Shown: one piece after another, positions 25,893-35,265 of the stretch
Numbering within the stretch: position 1 is the stretch's first letter
How the letters are laid out: every line of letters begins with the position of its first letter
Assembly (NCBI GenBank): GCA_002483605.1
Contig: DLIG01000010.1
Coordinates: forward strand, 1-64,000
Source: Sulfurovum sp. UBA7648
GTDB lineage: Bacteria > Campylobacterota > Campylobacteria > Campylobacterales > Sulfurovaceae
DNA length: 64,000 nucleotides
Direction: 5' to 3'
Notes under the pieces: model-generated
The model's input: the letters and a program-made list of their open reading frames with translations, nothing else
Told to the model about the DNA's origin: nothing
Database searches by the model: none
Position numbers and translations under genes: made by a program

Positions 25893-26699
25893 CTAAGGTT
25901 TTACTGGAAAAAATACAGGGATTTTGTCAAATCCGTTGAGCCTAAAATTTTTAATAAGGTTTTGTACTCTCTTGGAAGTAAGGAATAAAAGTAGTTTTTG
26001 TGCATTTTGGTGTTGCAACTTGCCTATATTCTCTTTGGTTCCTATTGCCGCAAGATAAGGCCTGCGAAGCTTGGCATCGTCAAATACAAATCCATGCATA
26101 TCGGGATGATACTGTTTTTGCATCAAAAACGGTATAACGCCAAAAAATGTATATCCTTTTAGTTTGGCAACATCATTTAAAAAACCTTGTTTGGCGGTAA
26201 TCAAATGTATTTGGCCGGGCGATAATTTATAAAAAGAGCTTACATCATTAAAGACCTCGAATGTCCCCCCGCTGGTATGAATAAGGATAGGAGAGTTTGT
26301 TTGGCTGATTTTTTGCATAGCTTCTTTTAGAGAGTCGTTTGCATCGATTTGTGCAGGATTTGACATGTGGCTTACTATCATTTGAGAATTTCTCGCCCAT
26401 GGTGTGAGATTTTCAACGATCCCGTCGGCTGCCAAATCTACTATGGTATCGCTCGAATGCATCGTGATTAGATCAATTTTGTGAGCTCTGCTGTAAGCAT
26501 CAAGTTCGTGTTTGGGGCCTGAAACTACTACTTCAACGGGAATATTATAAGCCTCTTCAAATGCTTTTGAAACATCTTGCCACATGCCGCTCATAGTCAT
26601 ACCGCCTATGACAGCAACACGCAAAGGAGGATGCTTGGCCGTATCTGCTACGGCTAAGTTAACCCAAAATAAACCGATGAGTATAAGGATCTTACGCAT
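25893..26699 (-). CDS. Periplasmic oxyanion-type substrate-binding protein, ModA/TupA-like
   Basis: This 268-residue protein has a signal peptide (RKILILIGLFWVNLAVA) and a type II periplasmic binding fold. It contains LRVAVIGGMTMSGMWQD, VEVVVSGPKHELDAYSRAHKIDLITMHSSD and a ILIHTSGGTFEVF segment, all consistent with a ModA/TupA-like oxyanion binder. The specific ligand, tungstate, molybdate or other, cannot be read. It overlaps the preceding TonB receptor stop codon by 1 nt (TAATG), so the two are translationally coupled. No cognate permease lies next to it. Confidence 0.7.
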   Translation of the reverse strand: MRKILILIGLFWVNLAVADTAKHPPLRVAVIGGMTMSGMWQDVSKAFEEAYNIPVEVVVSGPKHELDAYSRAHKIDLITMHSSDTIVDLAADGIVENLTPWARNSQMIVSHMSNPAQIDANDSLKEAMQKISQTNSPILIHTSGGTFEVFNDVSSFYKLSPGQIHLITAKQGFLNDVAKLKGYTFFGVIPFLMQKQYHPDMHGFVFDDAKLRRPYLAAIGTKENIGKLQHQNAQKLLLFLTSKRVQNLIKNFRLNGFDKIPVFFPVKP

Positions 26700-28661
26700 T
26701 AGAAATTATATCCTATATTGATAAAATACTCACGTCCTGCCATCGGAAATCCAAGATCATAGGCATAGAGTTTGTCCGTGACATTTTTGATGCCTATTTC
26801 TGCTGTGATATTTGGAGTCGGTTTGTAGATCCCTTTAAGGTCAAATGTAGTAAATGTCGGGTTGATGACATACGACTTGTCCGCTTTTTGCTCATATGCA
26901 CCTTTGCGAAATCTCATATTTCCATACAATGAGAAACTTTCTTTAAGATCGTATTGTGCAAAAGCAAAGATCTGATGCTCGGGTATGTCTATTCTTTTGA
27001 TATCATTATCCGTGCGATTTTTGACAGAAATGTATGTGTAGTTTCCTCCGACCTCTAGCTCATCAGCTTTGTAGCTAAGTTCTGCTTCTACGCCTCTATG
27101 GTCAAAGCTTCCCACATTTTGGTTCTGCGTCTCATCAGGTGTCACTACAACCGGTTGGATCGCATCGTCCACACGGTCAAAAAATCCATTGATACGTCCG
27201 CTTAAAGCCCCCATATTCTTTTGATAGCTAAGTTCATAGTGTGTTGCTGTTTCAGCATCAAGATCGGGATTTGGCAGTGCTGTGCCTAGTTTTCTGCTGT
27301 AGCGGTCCTTCATGCTCGGAAGATATGTTTTGCGAGAGATGCTTGCACGCATTTTGCTGGTATCATCAATAGAGTAGATAATGGCAGCTTGCGGGTTAAA
27401 GGCGTCTTGCTCTCCTAAAGCCAAAGGTACACTTCCAGAGCTTTTATCATACGCTTTATCGGATTCTTTGCGGTCATAACTGATCCCGCCCAATAGTTGC
27501 CAGTTTGGAGAGATTGTATAAGTGTCTTCTATCCCGAACGATATGGTATTGTCAATAAAATGCTCAGTTAATGTCGCTATATCGGTAGTTTTATCGATAT
27601 CATATCCTTTGTGAGAATCTTTTTTATAGTTTGCTGCAGCAGTGATAAAATGTTTATCTAGTTCAACCCCATATTCGAGACGCGTTCCTGCGCTGTAATC
27701 ATCATATTTGCTCTTAAATGATGATTTGTTGTTCATAGTGGAATATGATGCATTATCGTATGCATAAAGAGAGTTTTTGGATGTATCGTAATAAGCGGCC
27801 GCCTTGAGGTATCCCGATCCTAGATTTTTTTGACCAGTGATGTAGACGGTTTCTTTATCCCAATATGGCCAATCCCAGTATTTTGGTTTACTAAAGGCGC
27901 TGTCAGTTACAGGCGGTTGTTGTTTTTCACCGTTTTGGTTTGTGTAGCCTACGGCGATCTCGCTTCCGTCATCGGCAATATATCCAGTTTTAAAGCCCAC
28001 TTTGTAGTCTTTGGACTTGGAGCGCAGACGGTCACCCTCGGGCTGTGAAGGAGTGGCGGCATAGTCATCGCTTAAGCGAAAGTGATCCCGATCACTATAT
28101 ACCGCATCCAGCTGAGCATAAACATGGTCTTGTCTTGTTCCTAGGTTGATGGATTCGACATGGCGCGACATAGAGCCGTCACTATCAAGCACCATTCCGG
28201 CTTTTATGCTTCCTTCCAATGCTTTTGTCGGTTTTTTAGAGATGATATTGACAACTCCCCCCCATCGTATTGGCTCCATATGCGATCGATGAAAAGCCTT
28301 TGGAAACATCGATTTGAGAGATATCGCTAGTGAGAAAGCGATCATAATCAAAATTGCCGTCATATGGAACATAGACAGGTATTCCGTCTATAAAAACTCC
28401 TATCCGTCTGGCATCAAATCCTCTTATGGATAGTGTTGATTCGCCACGGCCTCCTTGGAGGTCTTGGTTGATGCCGCTCATATTGTCAAGTGCATCTGAA
28501 ATGGTTTCGCAATTGTGTTGTTCGATTGCTTTTGAACTGATCGTTTGCTCAAAAGGACTCTCTTCAAGTGCAGTATTGAGGACATTGATCTGTCCAAGCG
28601 TAAATGTATCGGCAAGTGCTGTGCAGGCTGCAAGCGATACCAGTATAATATGTTTTTTCAT
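26699..28661 (-). pseudogene. TonB-dependent outer-membrane receptor, frameshifted at a G7 tract
   Basis: Two overlapping reading frames together give one receptor of about 650 residues. Frame 1 (28661-28236) holds the signal peptide and plug start, up to GFSSIAYGANTMGG, and then stops. Frame 2 resumes with GGVVNIISKKP, completes the plug and gives the whole beta-barrel to the C-terminal aromatic YNF. Removing one G from the seven-G run at 28257-28263 restores a continuous frame. It may be a true pseudogene, a phase-variable gene in the off state, or a sequencing error. All downstream barrel features are intact, which argues for recent or reversible inactivation. The adjacent binding protein and methyltransferase suggest an oxyanion or metal-complex ligand. 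Confidence 0.85.
28257..28263 (-). repeat. G7 homopolymer at the receptor frameshift
   Basis: Seven consecutive G on the coding (minus) strand. With six, the reading frame is continuous (ATG-GGG-GGA-GTT). Poly-G tracts mediate phase variation in Campylobacter, though usually with eight or more G. Confidence 0.6.
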
Positions 28662-28675
28662 TTTTTCCCCTTTAT

Positions 28676-29683
28676 CTAAATGTATGGTCGAATTTTTGTG
28701 TTAAATCTAACTAGCATCTCATAATTTTGATCGAAATCATTTGGTGACGGTTTCAATATCAGATGTACATTATTCAGCTCCTTTTTAATAATTTTAATGG
28801 TTTCTATACATTGCGACGGTGTCCCTAATATCGCATTGTCAAAAAACTTCTGCCCGTCGAAGAACGTTTCGCGTTCATTAAGTATCGCATCATATTTTTC
28901 CCTGTTCCATTTTGGAGCCGGAACTTCAGAGGAAGCAGCGCGCATCGATTTGACAAAGTGATCAATAGAGGGCCCAGCGATGCGGTATGCATCATCAAAG
29001 CTGTCCGCAACGCCAAATACCCTCATAAGTACAATTTCAGGATCCATTCCTGCTATAGAGTGATATAGCTCTTGCGCTGCTTTGCACTCTTCTATGGTAG
29101 CTCCTTGAGACATCATTAGGCCATAGCCGTGGCGCGCGGCAAAATGGATCGTGTCAGGATTTGCAAATGTGGCTACAAAAAAAGGTATACGCTCTTGCAA
29201 AGGCTTTGGATGCAGTTTTGTATTTTTAAAGGATGCATATGTTCCGGCAAAAGAAGGGTTTTTGGAATGCAATAGCTTATCAACAGCTTCTGTTATTTCA
29301 AACATTGCATTGCGCAGGCTGTCAGGATCGCGGTTAAAATGTTTTGTATCCGGGGCAAATCCGCCTTTTGCAAACCCTGCATTTATTCGTCCATTTGAGA
29401 AATTGTCAAGTACCGAGATGCTCTCAGCCAAACGCACCGGATGATAAAATGGCGCCAAAAATCCGGCCGTTCCCAGACGGATAGATTCTGTTTTTGCTGA
29501 AGCATAAGCCATCATGGCCGATGGATCAGGTATAACGCTAAAGCCGTTAAAATGGTGTTCGCCAAACCACGCTTCGTCAAAACCGAGCTCGTCTGCAAGT
29601 TCGACGAGCCTCAATTGATCCATTATGCTTTCATGCACTTTTCCTTCAAAATGTTCCGCAAGGCAAAAAAGTCCTATTTTCAT
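28676..29683 (-). CDS. Luciferase-like flavin-dependent monooxygenase (LLM class)
   Basis: The 335-residue protein has the bacterial luciferase TIM-barrel family signature: N-terminal KIGLFCLAEHFEG, GFDEAWFGEHHFNGF, IRLGTAGFLAPFYHPVRLAE and NGRINAGFAKGG. It should use reduced flavin and oxygen to oxidise a small molecule, which I cannot identify. It sits between a SAM methyltransferase (10-nt gap) and a TonB receptor. In this context it might modify or degrade a metal-chelating ligand; that is inference. Confidence 0.88.
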   Translation of the reverse strand: MKIGLFCLAEHFEGKVHESIMDQLRLVELADELGFDEAWFGEHHFNGFSVIPDPSAMMAYASAKTESIRLGTAGFLAPFYHPVRLAESISVLDNFSNGRINAGFAKGGFAPDTKHFNRDPDSLRNAMFEITEAVDKLLHSKNPSFAGTYASFKNTKLHPKPLQERIPFFVATFANPDTIHFAARHGYGLMMSQGATIEECKAAQELYHSIAGMDPEIVLMRVFGVADSFDDAYRIAGPSIDHFVKSMRAASSEVPAPKWNREKYDAILNERETFFDGQKFFDNAILGTPSQCIETIKIIKKELNNVHLILKPSPNDFDQNYEMLVRFNTKIRPYI

Positions 29684-29693
29684 GAATTTATCC

Positions 29694-30311
29694 TCATTTG
29701 GTTATTACAGACCAAAAGCCGCTGTCATCGTTGATTATTTCAAAATGGCTAGGCTTGAGCGATCTTAGAATATCCGGAAGGGCTTCGCGTTCGGCGACGA
29801 CTTTATCTTTAAAGGATTTGCGCCAATCAGGATTGTTTTGGGTCATTGTTCTTGTGATCTGTTCTCTAAGCTCTGCATTGCCAAATCCTCCGCCAATGTA
29901 TGCCATGCCGCCTTTTTTTAATATTCTTATAATTTCAGAATATGCTTGGCGCCAATCATCCCAAAACGGGGATGAGCCTCGGCTGATCACAATATCCATG
30001 CTCCCGCTAGGCAGGCCGATGGAGTGTATATCTCCTTGGAGAAAATCACATCTATTTGCAATATTCTCATCATTTGCATATCCTTTTGCAAGTTCAAGCA
30101 TCTCTTCGGACCTGTCAAAAAACGTGATCTCAAGGTCTGTGATCTTGGCAATAGCGCGCCCAAGGGCTCCCGTGCCGCATCCCACATCCAAACACTTGCC
30201 TGATACTATGCCGCTTTTTGCGATTATCTGCCCGGCTATTACTGGATATATAGGGGCAAAAACTTCACGGACTATACGGTCAAAACTTTGTGGACTTGTT
30301 TCTTTTTTCAT
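29694..30311 (-). CDS. Class I SAM-dependent methyltransferase
   Basis: I chose ATG 30311 because AAAGGA lies 7 nt upstream; a longer in-frame start exists at 30371. The resulting ~205 residues contain motif I CLDVGCGTGALGRAIA (about residue 45), motif II ITFFDRS and the post-motif GSMDIVISRGSSPFW. It belongs to the type 11 group with unknown substrate. It is not closely similar to the methyltransferase at 25086. It is followed directly by the luciferase-like gene, so the two probably act on the same small molecule. Confidence 0.85.
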   Translation of the reverse strand: MKKETSPQSFDRIVREVFAPIYPVIAGQIIAKSGIVSGKCLDVGCGTGALGRAIAKITDLEITFFDRSEEMLELAKGYANDENIANRCDFLQGDIHSIGLPSGSMDIVISRGSSPFWDDWRQAYSEIIRILKKGGMAYIGGGFGNAELREQITRTMTQNNPDWRKSFKDKVVAEREALPDILRSLKPSHFEIINDDSGFWSVITK

Positions 30312-30391
30312 TGTTTGTTCCTTTGTTTGCATCTTTGGTGTTCGTTTGGAAGTATAAAGAATTTGTTTCAATTGTTCTTACTCCCTCGTTG

Positions 30392-31426
30392 TCATTGGTA
30401 TTTATTAAAAAATTCTACATATTCTTTGTCCGAAAGAGTGTAGTTGTAAAATTTTTTATAAAATACTTTTGTTTCTTGTTTTAAGTCGATATCATGCATT
30501 GCTTCAGGATATAAAATTTTACTCAGCCATATAATTCCCAAAATAGATTCAGGCGATGGACGATCCCACCAAAAAGTTCCTATTGGTGCTTCAAATACTT
30601 TATTGTCATGCACGGCTTTGAGTTGTGATAAGGCGGGATCGTTTCGTATCCATTGAGCGTTGAGATTGTTTTTTCCATTTGTCGTGGTAATGATGACATC
30701 GGGGTTCCAAATGTTGAGCACTTCCGCATTGACGCCTCCTTGAAATGGAATTGCAGCAGCAACGTTCATTCCTCCTGCGGATTCGATAAAATCATCCCCC
30801 CAGTTTTTAGGACTCCCTGAGCCTATTTTTGCAGCTGTGCTCGTATAAAAAACTTTTTTGCGTTTAGCCGGATCGATTTTGGAAAGACGCTGATCGATCA
30901 TCGATAGTGTATCTCTCCAATAGCTGATCAATGCGTCCGCTTTTTGTTCTTTGTGTAGCATTTTGCCGACGTGGGCGAACTCTTGCAGCAGTGTCGGTAT
31001 AGAGTGTTTCCCGATACCTAGAGTATAAATAGGAATTCCGGCAGATCGGATCCGTTCATTCATTGGCAATGATGTAATTCCGGCAAATACGATCGTAGGA
31101 TGAAGTTTGAGCAGAGTTTCGAGGTTAACATCATTGAAAGTGCCCACACTTGGTATGTTTTTGATATAGGGATAAACTCTTGAAAGCTGTCTGAACTGTT
31201 TTGTGTCAGGATGAGCAACAATTTTATCGGCACTCATAAATAGTGCTATTTCTTGTGAAGCGCCACCATAGCAAGTAATAATGATCTTATCTATCTTTTG
31301 AGGAATGCAAACTTCAATTTTAGCAAAATCCGGAACTTTCTTTGTGCATGCTTCTTTATTATCAGCTAGGGCAAAGCCGCAAAGCAGAGAAACAGAGATC
31401 ATGAAGTTAGTTGTGAGTCTATGCAT
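30392..31426 (-). CDS. FecB/BtuF-like periplasmic metal-complex binding protein
   Basis: This 344-residue protein has a signal peptide (MISVSLLCGFALA) and a class III cluster A-9 binding fold, seen in VGTFNDVNLETLLKLHPTIVFA, IPIYTLGI, and the linker helix with KVFYTST, GGMNVAA and LNIWNPDVIITTT. Family members bind Fe-siderophores, heme, cobalamin or molybdate. It lacks the EGxDG-TEC motif of the two other FecB-like proteins of this locus, so its ligand may differ. It follows the TonB receptor gene by 2 nt. Confidence 0.85.
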   Translation of the reverse strand: MHRLTTNFMISVSLLCGFALADNKEACTKKVPDFAKIEVCIPQKIDKIIITCYGGASQEIALFMSADKIVAHPDTKQFRQLSRVYPYIKNIPSVGTFNDVNLETLLKLHPTIVFAGITSLPMNERIRSAGIPIYTLGIGKHSIPTLLQEFAHVGKMLHKEQKADALISYWRDTLSMIDQRLSKIDPAKRKKVFYTSTAAKIGSGSPKNWGDDFIESAGGMNVAAAIPFQGGVNAEVLNIWNPDVIITTTNGKNNLNAQWIRNDPALSQLKAVHDNKVFEAPIGTFWWDRPSPESILGIIWLSKILYPEAMHDIDLKQETKVFYKKFYNYTLSDKEYVEFFNKYQ

Positions 31427-31428
31427 TC

Positions 31429-33609
31429 TTAAAACCTATATTGTACCGATGCAAATACAGCCCTTGGGGAACCGACGGTATAGGTTGTTTCAGGAACGAT
31501 ATTGATCTCCGATGCCGAAAAAGTAGAAATATATTTTTTATCCATTAGATTGGTTGCAGACAAAGACAAATCCAATGAATGTCCATTATCCAAAGCGATC
31601 TCTTTATTGATAGACAGGTCTACGAGATAATAAGGATTAACACTGTATTGACCCAGTGTATCGACATAGCGCTTGCCTACGTATCTTAAAATCGGAGCTA
31701 TTTTATATCCATTGAGATCGTATTCGGCCGAGATATTCCCAAAAAATTTCGGTACGTCGGGATGTTGATGTCCTTTGGCCTGTATGTATGCACTTGAAGC
31801 CGATTGAATATCTGTCGTAAATGCATAACGATTATAAGTTGCGGCAGCATTAATGGTAAAATTAGAAGAAATTTTATAATTAGCGCCAATTTCTAAACCA
31901 TATGATTCGGCTTCGGCTGTATTTTGCTGGTAGTTGTAATTGAGTATAGGATCATAGAATACTCCCCCGACATTTTTAACAAAAGAGTAAAAGAGTGTCG
32001 AATTAAATCCCCATTTTTCTGTTTTGTAACTATAGCCGATATCAAAATTATCCGATTCTTCGGGCTTGAGGTCGTCCCACATTTTTTGGAGTGTGGCTTC
32101 ATTTTTGTTGACAACCGGGCCATTGAAATAGTTGATCATATTACCGCCAAAACTATAGTTAGGAACATTATAGTTACGGCCATAGCTTGCTTTGATGGAT
32201 GAAGAATCATTAATATAGTGTGTTGCTCCGATACTTGGCAAAAAGATTTCATATCGGTTAGAGTGTAATGTAAAATCTTTTGCCGTGACCATAGAAAGAG
32301 CTTCTTCGTAGCTCGTATCGTTTATTCCATTCGTGCTATAACTGGACAGAGTCGGAGATGTCTGCCACAGATATTTTAGCCCTGCTTCTACAAATGTGTT
32401 TCCAAATGCTTTTTCGATCGTTAGATAAGGGGCACTAAAAGTATGGTTTTTTGCAACACCGATGATCCGTTCCCACTTGATAAAATCAAGGCTGCCTGCT
32501 TTTCGGACTTTTCTGCTGGTTGGCGGTCCAGGCGGTTCATCTTCTTGATACCAGTATCCTATCTTGAACTTTCCATCATCAATAACGCGGATGTATTCTG
32601 CAACATTTCCATATGTATCGTGGTCAACCAGCCAATCCATGACGTTAGTTCCGCTCGTAGAATAGCTGTATCCTTTATCATTCAGAAAATATGGACGCAA
32701 TAAGATAGTATCTTTAGATGTTAGAGGAATTTCTAGTTTGCCTAAAATCGCATAAGTTTGAAAGTCTTGTTTGTTATAGTCGTAATAATCAGATTTTGAC
32801 GGATCAGTCGTTTGATAATCTAAATCTCTATAGTTCGACAGATCTTTGCTTTGAGCATAGGTCAAGCCTTTATAATTATGTTGTTTTTGGTCATTATATA
32901 TTCCATATAGTTCCCATTTCACGTGTTGTTTGGATGTACCTGAAACACCGAATTCGAGATTTTTGCGATTTACTCCCTCGCCCTCGCCTTTCCATTTGTC
33001 GGCATTGGTTGTTGAGCCGGAGATAAAAAATTTAGCCGTATCGGATATGTCTCCGCTGTCAACACGCATATAGGTTTTAGAGAAGCTGTCGCTTCCTATA
33101 GATTGTTTAATGGCAGTTCCCATCTTATCTGCAGGATGCTTCATGTGCATATCTACCATACCGTCATCACTGCCGTATCCAAAGCCACTATCAGCTTTGA
33201 TGGCTCCTTTTTCAACAGTTATATAATCAATATTTTCGATATCGACCATCGTAGACAATCCTCCTCCTGGACCAATCCCTTTAAGCGGTAATCCTTCTAA
33301 TGTTTCGCCGATATTCCGATTTGATTTTCCGCGAATTTTATGCGTAATATTCATACCAAATGGATCATTGAACCGTATATCGACACCTGGTTCAAGCGAA
33401 ATTGCTTTATAGGGATTGATAAGCTCAGCGCTGTCAAAAATTTTGATATCTGAAGAAGTAGTTACGCTTTTAGAACCAATAGTCGAATCTTCACTAATTA
33501 CTTCATCCTCAATTAATGCTGTATCAAGTATATAATTTTCTTCTGCCGAAGCATAAGTGGATAACAACATCAGTGATGCATATAACGGTAGTGTCCATGA
33601 CCGTTTCAT
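31429..33609 (-). CDS. TonB-dependent outer-membrane receptor 2
   Basis: The 726-residue receptor has a signal peptide (MLLSTYASA), a plug domain (residues ~50-180 with ISLEPGVDIRFNDPFGMN and VEKGAIKADSGFGYGSDDG) and a 22-strand barrel with C-terminal QYRF. An extracellular-loop motif KIGYWYQEDEPPGPP is shared with receptor 1, showing they are paralogues with related ligands. ATGA overlap with globin1 couples their translation. The ligand is unknown; location and operator site suggest a molybdenum-related compound. Confidence 0.93.
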   Translation of the reverse strand: MKRSWTLPLYASLMLLSTYASAEENYILDTALIEDEVISEDSTIGSKSVTTSSDIKIFDSAELINPYKAISLEPGVDIRFNDPFGMNITHKIRGKSNRNIGETLEGLPLKGIGPGGGLSTMVDIENIDYITVEKGAIKADSGFGYGSDDGMVDMHMKHPADKMGTAIKQSIGSDSFSKTYMRVDSGDISDTAKFFISGSTTNADKWKGEGEGVNRKNLEFGVSGTSKQHVKWELYGIYNDQKQHNYKGLTYAQSKDLSNYRDLDYQTTDPSKSDYYDYNKQDFQTYAILGKLEIPLTSKDTILLRPYFLNDKGYSYSTSGTNVMDWLVDHDTYGNVAEYIRVIDDGKFKIGYWYQEDEPPGPPTSRKVRKAGSLDFIKWERIIGVAKNHTFSAPYLTIEKAFGNTFVEAGLKYLWQTSPTLSSYSTNGINDTSYEEALSMVTAKDFTLHSNRYEIFLPSIGATHYINDSSSIKASYGRNYNVPNYSFGGNMINYFNGPVVNKNEATLQKMWDDLKPEESDNFDIGYSYKTEKWGFNSTLFYSFVKNVGGVFYDPILNYNYQQNTAEAESYGLEIGANYKISSNFTINAAATYNRYAFTTDIQSASSAYIQAKGHQHPDVPKFFGNISAEYDLNGYKIAPILRYVGKRYVDTLGQYSVNPYYLVDLSINKEIALDNGHSLDLSLSATNLMDKKYISTFSASEINIVPETTYTVGSPRAVFASVQYRF

Positions 33610-34211
33610 TTCTTGTCTCCAATGAGTTCATTTCTGACTTTGCTCCAATGATGCCGCTTGACAGCTTCCATAGTGGTGCGTCTGTTTATCATACGAATAG
33701 AAAGAGCTTCGATCCAATTCCAAAATTCTTCCAGGTGTTCTTTTGGAAAATCAATTTCTTTTAGTGTTTTTTTATACATAGCAAGCCAAATCTCACGGTC
33801 GCTTTCATCGATCGGAACTTTGAAATGTCTCATTCTTAGATGAAACCCTCCGTGCTGTTCGGTAAATATCGGATCTCCTCCGAGTGCTTCTACAAATAAG
33901 TCGGCACTTTTATCAACAGCCATTTTGAAAGCATCTCCATTTTTTGGAAACAAGTCACCGACTTTTGTTTTTAACAGCAGGCGGTGATGATGCCATACCA
34001 TTTCACGAATTTTTTCTTCGCCCATCGTTTTAAAAATTTTATTGGAGGGAAAGGGGACAGGGGGGAAGATAATATCGATCATCGAGTCTACTATACGGAT
34101 ATCTTCAGCGCCGAAACGGACTTTGTTGGGTTGTTGTTCCATTTGGCTCAACTGTGTAAATGAGTTGATACGACCATTTTGGCAACTATTGGATTGTGTG
34201 TGTTTGTTCAT
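33606..34211 (-). CDS. Truncated hemoglobin, group II-like, divergent (globin 1)
   Basis: The 201-residue protein has a ~35-residue polar extension and then a truncated-globin fold. VEALGGDPIF and GGFHLRMRHFKVPIDESDREIW match the group II (trHbO) E-F region, with H129 the likely proximal heme ligand. The B helix carries WHHHRLLL (His 74-76) where most truncated globins have a distal Tyr, so heme chemistry should be unusual. FPPVPFPSN and NWIEALSIRMINRRT are shared with globin 2. AAGGAG precedes the ATG. The gene overlaps the TonB receptor start by 4 nt and has a Mo-box-like site 33 nt upstream. Confidence 0.85.
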   Translation of the reverse strand: MNKHTQSNSCQNGRINSFTQLSQMEQQPNKVRFGAEDIRIVDSMIDIIFPPVPFPSNKIFKTMGEEKIREMVWHHHRLLLKTKVGDLFPKNGDAFKMAVDKSADLFVEALGGDPIFTEQHGGFHLRMRHFKVPIDESDREIWLAMYKKTLKEIDFPKEHLEEFWNWIEALSIRMINRRTTMEAVKRHHWSKVRNELIGDKK

Positions 34212-34243
34212 TTTTACTCCTTATTTTTTAATGTTTTGTCTAT

Positions 34244-34267
34244 CGTTATACTATTTTTAATATATCG
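34244..34267 (-). promoter_or_regulatory. ModE/Mo-box-like operator before globin1-TonB receptor 2
   Basis: CGTTATACT and AATATATCG enclose ATTTTT, giving 24 bp of the form CGnTATAnn-N6-nATATAnCG; the flanks extend the palindrome to TATCG...CGATA. The site lies in the only sizeable gap of this stretch, between a binding-protein stop and the globin start, so it marks an internal promoter for the downstream unit. Confidence 0.65.
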
Positions 34268-34290
34268 ATAGGCATGATAAACTCTTTTGC

Positions 34291-35265
34291 CTATGGTTTA
34301 AACTTTGGAAAAAAGAGTTTTTGGAATCGTTTTGTCTCATCATCCAATGAGCCTTGGAGAACATCCGGATAAAACGAATGTATCAACCAACGTATTCCCA
34401 AAAGCCTCATAAATGATGGAGGACGGGTTATATAATTAAACGGCAGATTGGGGACGCTAAGTATATGACCTGATTTTACGGCACGAAGCGTTCGCCACTT
34501 TGGATCTGCTTTGATAGATGAGGCAAATGCGCTTTCCATAGCGATTATTACATCCGGATCAGCCAATATCACTGTTTCAAGCGACATTTTTTCCATTCCG
34601 TAGTTTGAGCTCATACGGCAGTTTAGAGCATTTTTAGCACCGGCATATTTGAAAGGCTCTAAATGAAATGAGCCTTCGCATTCGCTTGACATTCCATCAA
34701 CTCCTTCTGCAAAATAGTAACGAATTTTTTTGCGGGTATTTATTTTGCCCTGAAGGGACCTTACGAGCCCCAATGTCTCTTTTGTGTAAGTGATAAGCTC
34801 ATGCGCACGTTTGGTATTGCCGGTGATTTTTCCTAAAAGCTCAAATTGGCTGGCCAGGTCATCGATAGACTCATTGTGTATCATCAATACAGGAATATTA
34901 AGTGCCATAAATTTTTTAAGCTGATCTTCTGAGCCAGGCGCTTTCTGCCACATGAGAATTACGTCGGGTTTGGCTGCCGCCAACACTTCATAATTGGGCG
35001 TATTGCCTTGCCCAAAAAAACCTCCAGCAACCGGCTTGGATGCTGCGGTGCCGACATAAGGTTTTTGATCGGGTTTAAACGGAGAATTAAGCGCTGCAAC
35101 AAGAGTCGGGTCAAAAGCAACGAGACTCATCGTAAGCGGAGGAGATGCAGCATAGATCTTGGTCACTTTATCCGGTATCGTGACGACTCTTCCGTAGCCA
35201 TCAGTGATCGTTTTTGCATTGGCAAAACTAAAAATCAGCATCATTAAAAACAAAACTATTTTCAT
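34291..35265 (-). CDS. FecB-like periplasmic binding protein, partner of the FecCD-type ABC transporter
   Basis: The 324-residue protein has a signal peptide (KIVLFLMMLIFSFANA) and a cluster A-II binding fold. RYYFAEGVDGMSSECEGSFH followed by a second Cys (ALNCRMSSN) and RPPSFMRLLGIRWL are shared nearly residue for residue with the binding protein at 39300, marking a subfamily with a common ligand. It overlaps the ATPase gene by 4 nt and so is the cognate binding protein. A molybdate-type or metal-complex ligand is inferred from context. Confidence 0.88.
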   Translation of the reverse strand: MKIVLFLMMLIFSFANAKTITDGYGRVVTIPDKVTKIYAASPPLTMSLVAFDPTLVAALNSPFKPDQKPYVGTAASKPVAGGFFGQGNTPNYEVLAAAKPDVILMWQKAPGSEDQLKKFMALNIPVLMIHNESIDDLASQFELLGKITGNTKRAHELITYTKETLGLVRSLQGKINTRKKIRYYFAEGVDGMSSECEGSFHLEPFKYAGAKNALNCRMSSNYGMEKMSLETVILADPDVIIAMESAFASSIKADPKWRTLRAVKSGHILSVPNLPFNYITRPPSFMRLLGIRWLIHSFYPDVLQGSLDDETKRFQKLFFPKFKP

